The translations under genes were made by a program, and so were the position numbers. Shown here one piece after another: positions 7,471 to 16,311 of a DNA stretch of 64,000 bases. This DNA is from Burkholderiales bacterium. Lineage in GTDB: Bacteria > Pseudomonadota > Gammaproteobacteria > Burkholderiales > Burkholderiaceae_C. The notes beneath the pieces are model-generated. The model worked only from the letters and a program-made list of their open reading frames with translations. It did no database searches and had not been told where the DNA came from. The DNA is taken from positions 27,140-91,139 of the forward strand of contig JAIXLP010000051.1 in assembly GCA_026954015.1 (NCBI GenBank), given 5' to 3'. Numbering within the stretch: the stretch's first letter is position 1; each line of letters begins with the position of its first letter.

Positions 7471-10400
7471 ATGGCGCAGTTTTTCATCAGCCGCCCGGTC
7501 TTCGCCTGGGTGATCGCGATCATGATCATGCTCGCGGGGGCGTTCTCCATCGTCACGCTGCCGCTGGAGATGTACCCCGAGATCGCGCCGCCGCGCGTGA
7601 CCATCAACACCACCTACACCGGCGCCTCGGCCGAGACGGTGGAAAACTCGGTCACGCAGATCATCGAGCAGCAGCTCAAGGGCCTGGACAACCTGCTGTA
7701 CATGCAGTCCACGAGCGACTCGGCGGGGCGCTCGCGCACCACGCTCACCTTTGCGCCGGGCGCCAACATCGACGTGGCGCAGGTGCAGGCGCAAAACAAG
7801 ATGCAGGGCGCGATGAACCGCCTGCCCGACCAGGTCAAGAGCCGGGGCGTGTTCATCAACAAGGGCGGGCAGGACTTCCTCGTCACCTACGTCTTCACCT
7901 CGCCCGACCCCAACGTCTCGCAGGTGACGATCGGCGACTACCTCAACAGCAACGTGGTGGACGTGCTCGCGCGCATCGACGGCGTGGGCGACATCTTCGT
8001 CTTCGGCACGCCCTACGCGATGCGCATCTGGATGAATCCGGCGCTGATGGAGAAGTACGGCCTGATGCCGTCGGACCTCTCCAACGCGCTCAATGCGCAG
8101 AACGCGCAGGTCTCGGCCGGGCAGCTCGGCGCGCTGCCCGCGGTCAAGGACCAGATGCTCAACGCGACCATCACCGCGCGCACCAAGCTGCAAACCGTGC
8201 AGCAGTTCAAGGACATCGTGCTCAAGGCGCTGCCCGACGGCTCGCTCGTCACCATGGCCGACGTGGCGCGCGTGGGGCTGGAGGCGGACAACTACACCGT
8301 GCGTTCGGTGCTCAACGGCCAGCCCGGCGCGGGCCTGGGCATCATCCTGGCCGACGGCGCCAACGCCACCAAGGTGGCCGACGACATCGCGAAAAAGCTC
8401 GCCGAACTCGCACCCTACTTTCCCGACGGCATCACCGGCTTCGTCAGCTCGGACTCCACGCCCTTCGTGCGCGCCTCGATCAAGGAAGTGGTCAAGACCC
8501 TGGCCGAGGCCATGGTGCTCGTCGTGCTCGTGATGTTCCTGTTCCTGCAGAACTGGCGCGCCACCTTCATCCCGATGATCTCGGTGCCGGTGGTGCTGCT
8601 GGGCACGCTCGGGGTGCTCAACGTCATGGGCTACTCGATCAACATGCTCACCATGTTCGCGCTGGTGCTCGCGATCGGCCTGCTCGTGGACGACGCCATC
8701 GTGGTGATCGAAAACGTCGAGCGCGTGATGAAGGAACAGGGCCTGTCGCCCACGGACGCGACGCGCGAATCGATGCGCGAAATCACTCCCGCGCTCATCG
8801 GCATCGGCCTCACGCTCGCCGCCGTGTTCGTGCCCATGGCCTTCTTCCCGGGCTCGGTGGGGGTGATCTACCGGCAGTTTTCCATCACCATCGTCGCGGC
8901 GATGGGGCTGTCGGTGTTCATCGCGCTCACGCTCACGCCCGCGCTGTGCGCAAGCCTGCTCAAATCCATGGACCACAGCCAGCCGGGGCATGCACCGCGC
9001 CGCGGGCTGCCGGGTATTGCCGACCGGTTCTTCCAGTGGTTCAACCGCCATTTCGACGCCAGCGCCACGCGCTACCAGAGCAGCGTGGCGCGCCTGCTCA
9101 AGCGCGCCCTGCGCATGATGGTGCTGTTCGCCGTCGTGCTCGCCGCGGTAGCGTGGATGTTCCACCGCCTGCCCACCTCGTTCCTGCCCAACGAAGACCA
9201 GGGCTTCATCCGCGTGAACGTCACGATGCCGTCGGGCGCGACCGACGCGCAGCTGCAGGCGGTGATGGAAGACATCCGCCTGTACTTCAAGGACAAGCCC
9301 GGGATCTTCAGCACCAACGCCGTCTACGGCTTCAACGGCAACCAGAGCTCGGGCAGCATGCTGGTGCGCCTGACCAGCTGGGACCAGCGCCCGCTTGCCA
9401 GCCAGTCGGCCGAAGCCATCGCGCGCAAGGCCAACCAGGACCTGCGCCACATCCGCGACGCGCGCATCTTCGTCGTGATGCCGCCGGCGGTGCGCGGCCT
9501 GGGTTCGAGCGCCGGCATCAACTTCATCCTCAAGGACCTGAACGGCCTGGGCCACGAGGCGCTGATGAAGGCCAAGGACGACATGATCGCCCGCTCGCGC
9601 GACGAGCCGGCGCTGGCGAACATGCGCACCACGGGCTTTGACGACACCTCCGAGCTGGAGGTGGTGGTGGACGACCGCAAGGCCTCGGCGCTGGGCCTGT
9701 CCACGAACGACATCAACACCACGCTCTCCAGCGCGCTGGGCGGCACCTACGTCAACGACTTCATCAACCAGGGGCGCGTCAAGCGGGTGTACATCCAGGG
9801 CGACGCGCCCGCCCGCATGCTGCCACAGGACATCGCCAAGTGGAGCGTGCGCAACAAGAACGGCGAGATGGTGCGCTTCGCCAGCTTCTCGACCACGCGC
9901 TGGAGCAGCGGCTCGCCCCAGCTCATGCGCTACAACGGCAGCCCGGCGATGGAGATGGAGGCCAACACCGCCGAGGGCGCAAGTTCGGGCGACGCGATGG
10001 ACGCGGTCGAGCGCATCATGCAGACCATGCCGCCGGGCATAGGCATCGAATGGACCGGCGCCTCGCTGCAGGAGCGCCAGTCGGGCTCGCAGGCGCCGCT
10101 CCTGTACGCCGTCTCCATCCTCTTCGTGTTCCTGTGCCTGGCTGCGCTGTACGAGAGCTGGAGCGTGCCCGCCTCGGTCATGCTGGCGGTGCCGCTGGGC
10201 GTGATCGGCGCGCTCATCGCCACTTACGGACGGGGCCTGGCCAACGACGTGTACTTTCAGGTGGGGCTGCTCACCACCGTGGGGCTGGCGTCCAAGAACG
10301 CCATCCTGATCGTGGAGTTCGCCATGCAGTTGCAGGAGCGCGGCCAGGGCCTGATCGAGGCCACGGTGCACGCGGTGCGCCTGCGCCTGCGCCCCATCCT

Positions 10401-10587
10401 GATGACCTCGCTGGCGTTTGGCTTCGGCGTGCTGCCGCTGGCCGTGGGCACCGGCGCGGGCGCGGCCGGGCGCAACGCCATCGGCACCGCGGTGCTCGGC
10501 GGCATGGTGTTCTCCACCATCCTGGGCATCTTCTTCGTGCCGGTGTTCTTCCTGGTGGTGCGCAAGCTGTTCACGAAGGCCAAGTAA
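7471..10587 (+). CDS. RND multidrug efflux pump, HAE1 family (AcrB/MexB type)
   Basis: 1038 residues, full length for AcrB-like transporters. The start ISRPVFAWVIAIMIMLAG is characteristic. The proton-relay aspartates are at D407-D408 in GLLVDDAIVVIENVER, and the relay lysine is in SKNAILIVEF (about K942). Two large periplasmic loops separate helices 1/2 and 7/8. This inner-membrane, proton-driven trimer expels lipophilic drugs and solvents. It follows its adaptor, but the next gene is convergent and unrelated, so the outer-membrane channel must be encoded elsewhere. Confidence 0.95.
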   Translation: MAQFFISRPVFAWVIAIMIMLAGAFSIVTLPLEMYPEIAPPRVTINTTYTGASAETVENSVTQIIEQQLKGLDNLLYMQSTSDSAGRSRTTLTFAPGANIDVAQVQAQNKMQGAMNRLPDQVKSRGVFINKGGQDFLVTYVFTSPDPNVSQVTIGDYLNSNVVDVLARIDGVGDIFVFGTPYAMRIWMNPALMEKYGLMPSDLSNALNAQNAQVSAGQLGALPAVKDQMLNATITARTKLQTVQQFKDIVLKALPDGSLVTMADVARVGLEADNYTVRSVLNGQPGAGLGIILADGANATKVADDIAKKLAELAPYFPDGITGFVSSDSTPFVRASIKEVVKTLAEAMVLVVLVMFLFLQNWRATFIPMISVPVVLLGTLGVLNVMGYSINMLTMFALVLAIGLLVDDAIVVIENVERVMKEQGLSPTDATRESMREITPALIGIGLTLAAVFVPMAFFPGSVGVIYRQFSITIVAAMGLSVFIALTLTPALCASLLKSMDHSQPGHAPRRGLPGIADRFFQWFNRHFDASATRYQSSVARLLKRALRMMVLFAVVLAAVAWMFHRLPTSFLPNEDQGFIRVNVTMPSGATDAQLQAVMEDIRLYFKDKPGIFSTNAVYGFNGNQSSGSMLVRLTSWDQRPLASQSAEAIARKANQDLRHIRDARIFVVMPPAVRGLGSSAGINFILKDLNGLGHEALMKAKDDMIARSRDEPALANMRTTGFDDTSELEVVVDDRKASALGLSTNDINTTLSSALGGTYVNDFINQGRVKRVYIQGDAPARMLPQDIAKWSVRNKNGEMVRFASFSTTRWSSGSPQLMRYNGSPAMEMEANTAEGASSGDAMDAVERIMQTMPPGIGIEWTGASLQERQSGSQAPLLYAVSILFVFLCLAALYESWSVPASVMLAVPLGVIGALIATYGRGLANDVYFQVGLLTTVGLASKNAILIVEFAMQLQERGQGLIEATVHAVRLRLRPILMTSLAFGFGVLPLAVGTGAGAAGRNAIGTAVLGGMVFSTILGIFFVPVFFLVVRKLFTKAK

Positions 10588-10602
10588 AGAACACTTGCCG
10601 AC

Positions 10603-12513
10603 TTACCGCAGGACGCCCGCGAAAAAGGCCGCGAGCTCGTCGTACCCGTCCAGCGGCAGCACGTTGGCCACGTACTGGTCGGGTCGTACCACCACCATGC
10701 AGCCGCGCTCGCGGTCGATGCCGCGCATCTCGAAGATGTCGCCCGCCCCCTTGTGGTCGACGCAGAAGATCTTCTCGTGGTCCTGCAGGCCGAGCTTGCC
10801 CGTCCTGGGCCTGAGCAGCGAGGGCATCTTCTCGTAGGCAAGCTGGTCAAACGTCTGCTGGAACACGGCGCGCACGTCGATCACCGCGTCGATGTCCTCG
10901 CCCTTGCGCGTGTGACGCACCACGGGCGAGCGCGGGTCGCGCTCCAGCCAGTCCGCGAGCCGGTGCATGGCCGAGCCTGCGTCCGAGCCGTCGGCCTTCC
11001 CGGCGAACGCATAGATGCGCCAGCGCGCGTCGGCCTCGGCCACATGGCCGAGCTGCATGCGCCTGGCATCGGCGAGGCGCACCACCGGCGCCGAATGAAA
11101 GCGTCGGCCGATCTCTTCGCCCCTGGCAAGCGCCTGGTATGTGCCGGCGGCGAACAGCGTGGAGCGGTCGTACTTGACCGCCGTGCCACCGGTGAACTCC
11201 AGGTTCTGCTTGAACTGGCGGATGATGCGCGGCTCCTCGGTGCCGTCGCGCTCGGCCTGCGTGGTCGGCGCCGACATGACGCGCGCCCACTCGTGGTCGG
11301 TCTCCACCAGCCGCCGCGCTTCCGTCAGGCGCTCCCTGGAATAGCTGCGCAGCAGGCTCGCGTCGGCCCGTCCCTGCAGCACGTGCACCAGCTTCCAGCC
11401 GAGGTTGAAGGTGTCCTGCATCGAGACGTTCATGCCCTGCCCCGCCTTGGGCGAGTGGGTGTGGCAGGCGTCACCCGCGGTGAACACGCGCGGGTTGCGC
11501 GCCGAGCCCTCGGGCACGTCGTCGAACTTGTCGGTAATGCTGTGCCCGATCTCGTAGATCGACCACCAGACCACCTCCTTCACGTCCAGCGTGTAGGGCC
11601 GCAGGATGCGGTTGGCCGCCGCGATCATGTCGTCCTGCGTGAACTTGCGGCTCGCCACCTTTTCGTCGGGGCGCAGCCTGTCGAGCTCGACGTACATGCG
11701 AAAGATGTAGCCGCCCTCGCGCGGCAGGATCAGCACGTTGCCCTCGCTCGCCGAGGAGATGAGGCACTTCTGCCGCACGTCCGGAAAATCGGTATTGGCC
11801 AGGATGTCCATCACGCCCCAGGCCTGGTGCGCCGCGTCGCCGTGCAGGGTGCCGCCGATCGCCTTGCGTACCGCCGAGTGCGCGCCGTCGCAGCCCACCA
11901 CGTAGTTCGCGCGCACCGTGCGGGTGGCCCACCAGTTGATGCCGCTCGCATCCTTGATCGTCACGGTCACCGGGTGGTCGTCGGTCGTCGGGTCAACCTG
12001 CAGATCCACAACCTCCCAGCCATAGTCGGGCTCCAGGCGCGAGGGCGAATTGCGCATCACTTCCAGGAAGAGCTCGTGCAGGCGCGCCTGGTTGATCAGG
12101 ATGTGCGGCATCTCCGAGCTGTCATCGGCCACGTCCTGCACGCGGCCCACCCGGTGGATGTGCTGCGGGTTGACCGGATCGGGCATCCAGAAACTGGTCT
12201 GGTTGACCCAATAGGTCTCGCGCTTGATCTTGTCGGCGAAGCCGAAGGCCTGGAACATCTCCATCGTGCGGGTGTTGATGCCGTCCGCCTTGCCCTTGAT
12301 GATGTTCGCGGGCATGCGCTCGACGATCATCGTGTCGATCCCGGGGAACTGCGAGAGTTGTGCCGCCAGACACAAGCCGGCCGGACCGGTACCGGCAATC
12401 AGCACGTCCACCTGGTCGGGAATCGGCTCGTGGACGCCGCGGCTGCGCCGGTTCGGCGCCGCCGGTTTCACGTCCGGGTTGCCGCCCCGAAAACCATCCT
12501 TGTAATACTGCAT
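10603..12513 (-). CDS. mobA: FAD-dependent aromatic hydroxylase, 3-hydroxybenzoate 4-monooxygenase-like
   Basis: 636 residues, matching the about 640 of Comamonas testosteroni MobA. It has the same N-terminal extension pattern (MQxxxxGFRxGNP) before the FAD motif GTGPAG (about 41-46). The DG motif is VVGCDGAHSAVRKAIG (about 205-220) and the GD motif TAGDACHTHSPKAGQGMN. The C-terminal thioredoxin-like domain typical of the phenol hydroxylase subgroup ends in VVRPDQYVANVLPL. The predicted reaction is 3-hydroxybenzoate to protocatechuate with NADPH and O2. The divergent MarR gene repeats the mobR-mobA arrangement and supports the call. Phenol 2-monooxygenase or a related substrate remains possible. 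Confidence 0.8.
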   Translation of the reverse strand: MQYYKDGFRGGNPDVKPAAPNRRSRGVHEPIPDQVDVLIAGTGPAGLCLAAQLSQFPGIDTMIVERMPANIIKGKADGINTRTMEMFQAFGFADKIKRETYWVNQTSFWMPDPVNPQHIHRVGRVQDVADDSSEMPHILINQARLHELFLEVMRNSPSRLEPDYGWEVVDLQVDPTTDDHPVTVTIKDASGINWWATRTVRANYVVGCDGAHSAVRKAIGGTLHGDAAHQAWGVMDILANTDFPDVRQKCLISSASEGNVLILPREGGYIFRMYVELDRLRPDEKVASRKFTQDDMIAAANRILRPYTLDVKEVVWWSIYEIGHSITDKFDDVPEGSARNPRVFTAGDACHTHSPKAGQGMNVSMQDTFNLGWKLVHVLQGRADASLLRSYSRERLTEARRLVETDHEWARVMSAPTTQAERDGTEEPRIIRQFKQNLEFTGGTAVKYDRSTLFAAGTYQALARGEEIGRRFHSAPVVRLADARRMQLGHVAEADARWRIYAFAGKADGSDAGSAMHRLADWLERDPRSPVVRHTRKGEDIDAVIDVRAVFQQTFDQLAYEKMPSLLRPRTGKLGLQDHEKIFCVDHKGAGDIFEMRGIDRERGCMVVVRPDQYVANVLPLDGYDELAAFFAGVLR

Positions 12514-12568
12514 CGTGGGTCTCCTCGGGTGGAACAGCGCATGGCTCGATCCACCAGCGCCAGTGTTT

Positions 12569-12588
12569 ATAGTAACTATGCTTACTAT
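12569..12588. promoter_or_regulatory. MarR-type operator in the mobA/mobR divergent region
   Basis: A perfect inverted repeat, ATAGTAA-CTATGC-TTACTAT, sits in the AT-rich spacer 56 bp upstream of the mobA start. About 10 bp further on are two shorter palindromes, ATAC-G-GTAT (12598-12606) and GTATAC (12607-12612). The MarR protein encoded next to it is the expected ligand, with the aromatic substrate as inducer. The spacer is 151 bp. Confidence 0.6.
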
Positions 12589-12664
12589 TCCCTGTCAATA
12601 CGGTATGTATACTTATTTATGAGCGCGCCATTGCCGCGTTCGACCTCTTCCACGGAGCACGGAG

Positions 12665-13156
12665 ATGGCATTACTCGACATGGCGGGACACCTGATTCGG
12701 CGCATGCACCAGCAGTCCACGCAGGTCTTCGCGCAACGCACCCAGGCCGCGGGGTTCGACCTGACGGCGGTGCAGTTCGCCGCGCTGGACGCCATCCATG
12801 CCCACCCTGCCACCGACCAGGCGAGCGTCGCCGAGGCCATTGCCTACGACAGGGCCACGATAGGCGGTGTCATCGACCGGCTGGAGCACAAGGGCTGGGT
12901 GCGCCGCGTCGTCAACGAGCGCGACCGCCGCGCGCGCGAGCTGTCGCTCACCCCCGAGGGCGAACGCATCCACGTCGCGCTGCTGCCCGTCGTTCAGGCG
13001 CTGCAAGACGACATCCTCGGCCCGCTGAACGACGTCGAGCGCGCACACCTGCTGCGGCTTGCACGGAAGATGACACGCCAGCACGCGCCGTCGGCCGCCA
13101 AGACGCGCAAGAGCCGCGGCGACGCGCCAGCGCGACAGGGCGCTGCTTCGACCTGA
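12665..13156 (+). CDS. mobR: MarR-family regulator, MobR-like
   Basis: 163 residues. The winged helix-turn-helix covers about 30-110: [27 protein letters not shown] is the recognition region and [16 protein letters not shown] the wing. It is divergent from the mobA-like hydroxylase across a palindrome-rich spacer, the arrangement known from Comamonas testosteroni, where MobR represses mobA until 3-hydroxybenzoate binds. The symbol is by family and context, not by proof of ligand. The lysine/arginine-rich C-terminal tail (about 140-163) is not part of the fold. Confidence 0.8.
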
Positions 13157-13187
13157 CCGCCCCACCCCGAAACGCAGGCAGGCTCGC

Positions 13188-13193
13188 TATAAT
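13188..13193 (+). promoter_or_regulatory. candidate -10 box for rpsU
   Basis: A perfect TATAAT lies 132 bp upstream of rpsU in otherwise GC-rich DNA, just after the mobR stop. No good -35 hexamer is seen 16-18 bp further upstream, so the promoter assignment is tentative. Confidence 0.35.
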
Positions 13194-13213
13194 GCCGGGC
13201 TTCATGGCGTCAG

Positions 13214-13245
13214 CCCCGTCGGCCATACTAGTTACACAGACGGGG
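13214..13245 (+). promoter_or_regulatory. hairpin in the rpsU leader
   Basis: Inverted repeat CCCCGTC / GACGGGG with an 18-nt loop, in the presumed 5' untranslated leader of rpsU. Ribosomal protein leaders often bind their own product, so autoregulation is possible, but no known leader motif was recognised. Confidence 0.3.
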
Positions 13246-13325
13246 AATACCGTCGTACATGGATGGCCGGGCCCGATCTTCCCGACCAGCCCTCTGGCGG
13301 CACACATCTTGGAAAAAACTGGCTG

Positions 13326-13538
13326 ATGACAACCATCCGTGTCAAGGAAAACGAGCCGTTTGACGTGGCGCTGCGCCGCTTCAAGCGCACCATCGAAAAG
13401 CTCGGTCTGCTGACCGAACTGCGCGCCCGCGAGTTCTACGAAAAGCCCACCGCCGAGCGCAAGCGCAAGAAGGCCGCCGCGGTCAAGCGCCACTACAAGC
13501 GCGTGCGCAGCATGCAACTGCCCAAGAAGCTGTACTGA
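13326..13538 (+). CDS. rpsU: 30S ribosomal protein bS21
   Basis: 70 residues, full length. The start [20 protein letters not shown] and the very basic C-terminal half ending in LPKKLY are those of bS21, which joins the small subunit late and helps base pairing with the Shine-Dalgarno sequence. In-frame codons upstream (from 13263) do not match the family, so the ATG at 13326 is used. A strong terminator follows. In many related genomes rpsU is followed directly by the yqeY gene; here another gene lies between them. Confidence 0.97.
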
Positions 13539-13571
13539 GCCGGGCCCGCACCCGCTGGCTGCACGCCATCC

Positions 13572-13607
13572 AACCCGCGCCCGGGACGCCTGGCGCGGGT
13601 TTTTTGT
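13572..13607 (+). terminator. rho-independent terminator of rpsU
   Basis: GC-rich stem AACCCGCGCC / GGCGCGGGTT with a short loop, followed by a run of six T. It begins 34 bp after the rpsU stop. Confidence 0.85.
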
Positions 13608-13657
13608 TGCTTGCCGACCTCACGGCCCCACGAGCGACGCGTTGCCTTCCGGCCAAA

Positions 13658-13675
13658 ATAGTCCGAACGGACTAT
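13658..13675. promoter_or_regulatory. 18-bp palindrome upstream of the PEP-CTERM gene
   Basis: Perfect dyad ATAGTCCG-AA-CGGACTAT, 68 bp before the PEP-CTERM start codon. Its size and near-continuous symmetry resemble TetR-family operators. No TetR gene is in the window. Confidence 0.45.
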
Positions 13676-13742
13676 CAGGAAATTTTGAACTCGCCTGAGC
13701 AGAGTACGAAGATACAAACGTTGCAATCAAAGAGGGTGTCGA

Positions 13743-14387
13743 ATGCTGAAGGAATTGGTTATCGCCGCAGGTATCGCGTTCGCGGGTGGATTCGCAAATG
13801 CGGATACGCTGAAAGTTATCGATTTCGAGGATCTATCTACCTTCACAACATATCAGATACCTAATGGGTATAGCGGGCTCAGTTGGGATAACGCCATCTT
13901 AGTGCCGCAAGATGGCGCGCCTTGGACAGTTGGGGATACCGCAGGCTCAGGCAACGCAGCATATCTCGGGTGGGGCGGCGGCTTTAGTTCAACATTCCCA
14001 TTCAAATTGGTAAGTATGGATTGGGAGGCTACGTTAGGAGATAACGGCTCCCGATCTGGGTGCGGTCACGTCGGTGGAGAATGTCCAGAGACAACGGGGA
14101 CCGTAACAATTAGCGGTGTTACAGAATTTGGAGAACTACTACAGGCCTTTTACCCAGTCGGCACCGGGGAAGGCGAATCACTACCAGACGGGCCGTACTG
14201 GATGTGGCCGTACCTTACGAAGTTACATATTTCTCTAAGCTTCGATGGCCCGAATTATCCCGGCCTATTTCTCTCAGTAGACAATATTGCAATCGTAAGT
14301 ACCGTCCCACTTCCTGCTGGTGCGCTTCTCATGGGAACTGGATTGTTAGGAATGCTCGGGTTCTCTCGGAAGAAGCGCATTGCCTAA
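13743..14387 (+). CDS. secreted PEP-CTERM (VPLPA-type) sorting-domain protein
   Basis: 214 residues. An N-terminal signal peptide (about 1-21, ending GFANA/D) leads into a beta-rich extracellular region beginning VIDFEDLS. The C-terminus, VPLPAGALLMGTGLLGMLGF followed by SRKKRIA, is a textbook PEP-CTERM tripartite signal: short proline motif, transmembrane helix, basic tail. Such proteins are exported, cut by exosortase and often join the exopolysaccharide matrix. Base composition and codon use are much more AT-rich than those of both neighbours, suggesting recent acquisition. No exosortase gene is in the window. The function of the body is unknown. Confidence 0.85.
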   Translation: MLKELVIAAGIAFAGGFANADTLKVIDFEDLSTFTTYQIPNGYSGLSWDNAILVPQDGAPWTVGDTAGSGNAAYLGWGGGFSSTFPFKLVSMDWEATLGDNGSRSGCGHVGGECPETTGTVTISGVTEFGELLQAFYPVGTGEGESLPDGPYWMWPYLTKLHISLSFDGPNYPGLFLSVDNIAIVSTVPLPAGALLMGTGLLGMLGFSRKKRIA

Positions 14388-14415
14388 AATTAGTGTGCGA
14401 GCTATCACCCAACAT

Positions 14416-14440
14416 GGCGGCCGCTTGGCCGCCTTTTTAT
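14416..14440 (+). terminator. terminator after the PEP-CTERM gene
   Basis: Stem GGCGGCC / GGCCGCC with a four-base loop and a run of five T. It lies between the PEP-CTERM stop and the yqeY-family start (14457), so it could also attenuate the latter. Confidence 0.75.
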
Positions 14441-14456
14441 TTTCGAGGACTACACG

Positions 14457-14903
14457 ATGACCCTCAAGGAACAAATCACCGAAGACATGAAGGCCGCGAT
14501 GCGTGCGCACGAGGCCGACCGGCTGGGCACGATCCGCCTGCTGCTCGCGGCGATGAAGCAAAAGGAAGTGGACGAGCGCGTGGTGCTTGACGATGCGGCG
14601 GTGGTCGCGATCGTGGACAAGCTCATCAAGCAGCGCAAGGACAGCGTCACCGCCTACGAGGGCGCGGGCCGCCAGGATCTGGCCGACAAGGAGAAGGCCG
14701 AGATGGTGGTGCTGCAGGCCTATCTGCCTGCGCGCCTGTCCGAAGCCGAGGTGCTTGCGGCCGTAAAGGCGCTCGTGGCGCAGGTGGACGCGAACGGCCC
14801 GGCCGACATGGGCAAGGTGATGGGCGCGGCCAAAAAGCAATTGGCGGGCAAGGCGGACATGGGCATGGTCTCTGCGGCAGTGAAATCCGCCCTCAGCCAT
14901 TGA
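14457..14903 (+). CDS. GatB/YqeY domain-containing protein
   Basis: 148 residues, the normal size of stand-alone YqeY proteins. The start LKEQITEDMKAAMRA, the middle EMVVLQAYLPARLSEAE and the end MGKVMGAAKKQLAGKAD are typical. The fold resembles the tRNA-binding tail domain of GatB amidotransferase; the cellular role is not settled. It normally sits beside rpsU (and dnaG/rpoD) in beta-proteobacteria, so its separation from rpsU by the PEP-CTERM gene is noteworthy. Confidence 0.92.
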   Translation: MTLKEQITEDMKAAMRAHEADRLGTIRLLLAAMKQKEVDERVVLDDAAVVAIVDKLIKQRKDSVTAYEGAGRQDLADKEKAEMVVLQAYLPARLSEAEVLAAVKALVAQVDANGPADMGKVMGAAKKQLAGKADMGMVSAAVKSALSH

Positions 14904-14906
14904 AAC

Positions 14907-14951
14907 CATAGCTGCTGGCGCTTGGTGCACAAGCGCTGGAGCCACTTTTCA
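14907..14951 (-). repeat. palindromic intergenic repeat, copy A
   Basis: Read on the minus strand it gives AAAAGTGGCTCCAGCGCTT, a short loop, then CAAGCGCCAGCAGCTAT: two arms that pair through AGCGCTT/AAGCGC. It begins just after the yqeY-family stop codon. It is one of a family seen at eight sites in this window. Confidence 0.75.
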
Positions 14952-15080
14952 CTCACAAATCCGCTGTGGAGCTTGGCGCGACCGGGCCCTGGCGCAGCGG
15001 AACCGCCCGCAGTCGCTGGCGGAGCGATCCCGGGCCGTGCGCATGAGGCGCGGCAACGGCTGAAAATAGTGGCGGAATCG

Positions 15081-15119
15081 GCCTGCAGCGCTTATCCATC
15101 AAGCGCGGGGCGCTACTCA
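15081..15119 (+). repeat. palindromic intergenic repeat, copy B (diverged)
   Basis: GGCCTGCAGCGCTTATCC and then ATCAAGCGC; the second arm is degenerate after that. It overlaps the last codon and stop of the L-lactate dehydrogenase gene on the other strand, so the repeat may supply that gene's present 3' end. Confidence 0.55.
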
Positions 15120-16282
15120 GGCAAGAGCACTCGATCGCCCTGATGGCCGCCGCGCACCAGCATGTCGCGCGTCATTTCGCCGACGTTCTTCACGCTGGTG
15201 AGCGTCATGGCCACATGCATTTCCTTCTGCAGCAGGTCCAGGAGATTCGCCACGCCAGCCTGGCCGGCGGCGGCCAGGGCGTAGATGTAGGCGCGGCCGA
15301 TCATGGTGCAGTCGGCGCCCAGCGCCAGCATGCGCACCACGTCCAGGCCGCTGCGGATGCCCGAGTCGACCAGGATCTTGATCTGGCCCTTGACCGCGTC
15401 GGCAATCGGCGGCAGCGCCCGCGCCGTGGGCAGCACGCCGTCGAGCTGGCGGCCGCCGTGGTTGGAGACGACGATGCCGTCGGCGCCGAAGCGCACGGCG
15501 TCGCGCGCGTCGTCGGGGTCGAGGATGCCCTTGATGAGCATCGCGCCCTTCCAGAACTCGCGGATCCACTCCAGGTCCTTCCAGGAGATCGAGGGGTCGA
15601 AGTTCTCGCCCAGGTAGCCCATGTAGTCTTCCAGGCCGATGGTCTTGCCGAAGTAGCGCGAGATGTTGCCCAGGTCGTGCGGGCGGCCCCACAGGCCCAC
15701 GTCCCAGCTCCAGCGCGGGTGCAGCACCGCCTGCGCGTAGCGGCGCAGCGCGGCGTTGGGGCCGCTCATGCCGGAATGCGCGTCGCGGTAGCGCGCGCCG
15801 GGCACCGGCATGTCCACGGTGAACACCAGGGTCGAGCAGCCGGCGGCCTGGGCACGCTCGAGCGCGTTCTTCATGAAGCCGCGGTCCTTCAGCACGTAGA
15901 GCTGAAACCACATCGGCCGCTTGATCCTGGGCACCACCTCCTCGATCGGGCACACCGAGACGCTGGACAGGGTGAAGGGCACGCCCTTGGCGTCGGCCGC
16001 CATGGCCGCCTGCACCTCGCCGCGGCGCGCGTACATGCCGGTGATGCCCACCGGCGACAGCGCCACCGGCAGCGCCAGCTTCTCGCCGAACAGCTCGATG
16101 CTGGTGTCGAGCTGGCGCATGTCGCGCAGCACGCGCTGGCGCAGCGCGACCTCGGCCAGCTCCTCGACGTTGCGGCGCAGCGTCTTCTCGGCGTAGGCGC
16201 CGCCGTCGATGTAGTGGAACAGAAAGGGCGGCAGGCGCCGGCGCGCGGCTTCGCGGTAGTCGGTGGGGGACGAGATGATCAT
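15113..16282 (-). CDS. lldD: L-lactate dehydrogenase (FMN, quinone-linked)
   Basis: 389 residues, very close to E. coli LldD along its length. It starts [20 protein letters not shown] and contains [51 protein letters not shown] and [11 protein letters not shown], where the catalytic His sits. It oxidises L-lactate to pyruvate at the inner membrane. The ATG at 16282 is chosen because it gives the conserved MIIS start; codons upstream are not conserved. The C-terminus ends a few residues early, inside a repeat. It lies 29 bp after kynU and is probably cotranscribed with it, an unusual pairing. Confidence 0.93.
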   Translation of the reverse strand: MIISSPTDYREAARRRLPPFLFHYIDGGAYAEKTLRRNVEELAEVALRQRVLRDMRQLDTSIELFGEKLALPVALSPVGITGMYARRGEVQAAMAADAKGVPFTLSSVSVCPIEEVVPRIKRPMWFQLYVLKDRGFMKNALERAQAAGCSTLVFTVDMPVPGARYRDAHSGMSGPNAALRRYAQAVLHPRWSWDVGLWGRPHDLGNISRYFGKTIGLEDYMGYLGENFDPSISWKDLEWIREFWKGAMLIKGILDPDDARDAVRFGADGIVVSNHGGRQLDGVLPTARALPPIADAVKGQIKILVDSGIRSGLDVVRMLALGADCTMIGRAYIYALAAAGQAGVANLLDLLQKEMHVAMTLTSVKNVGEMTRDMLVRGGHQGDRVLLPE

Positions 16283-16311
16283 GGCTGCAAGCCCTCCGCA
16301 GACATCGCGCG

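Noticed and set aside
6928..10371. Open frame of more than 1100 codons antisense to the RND pump
   Set aside because: It is the GC-skew shadow of the pump gene: rich in His, Arg, Gly and Ala with no family motif. The pump on the other strand is unquestionable.
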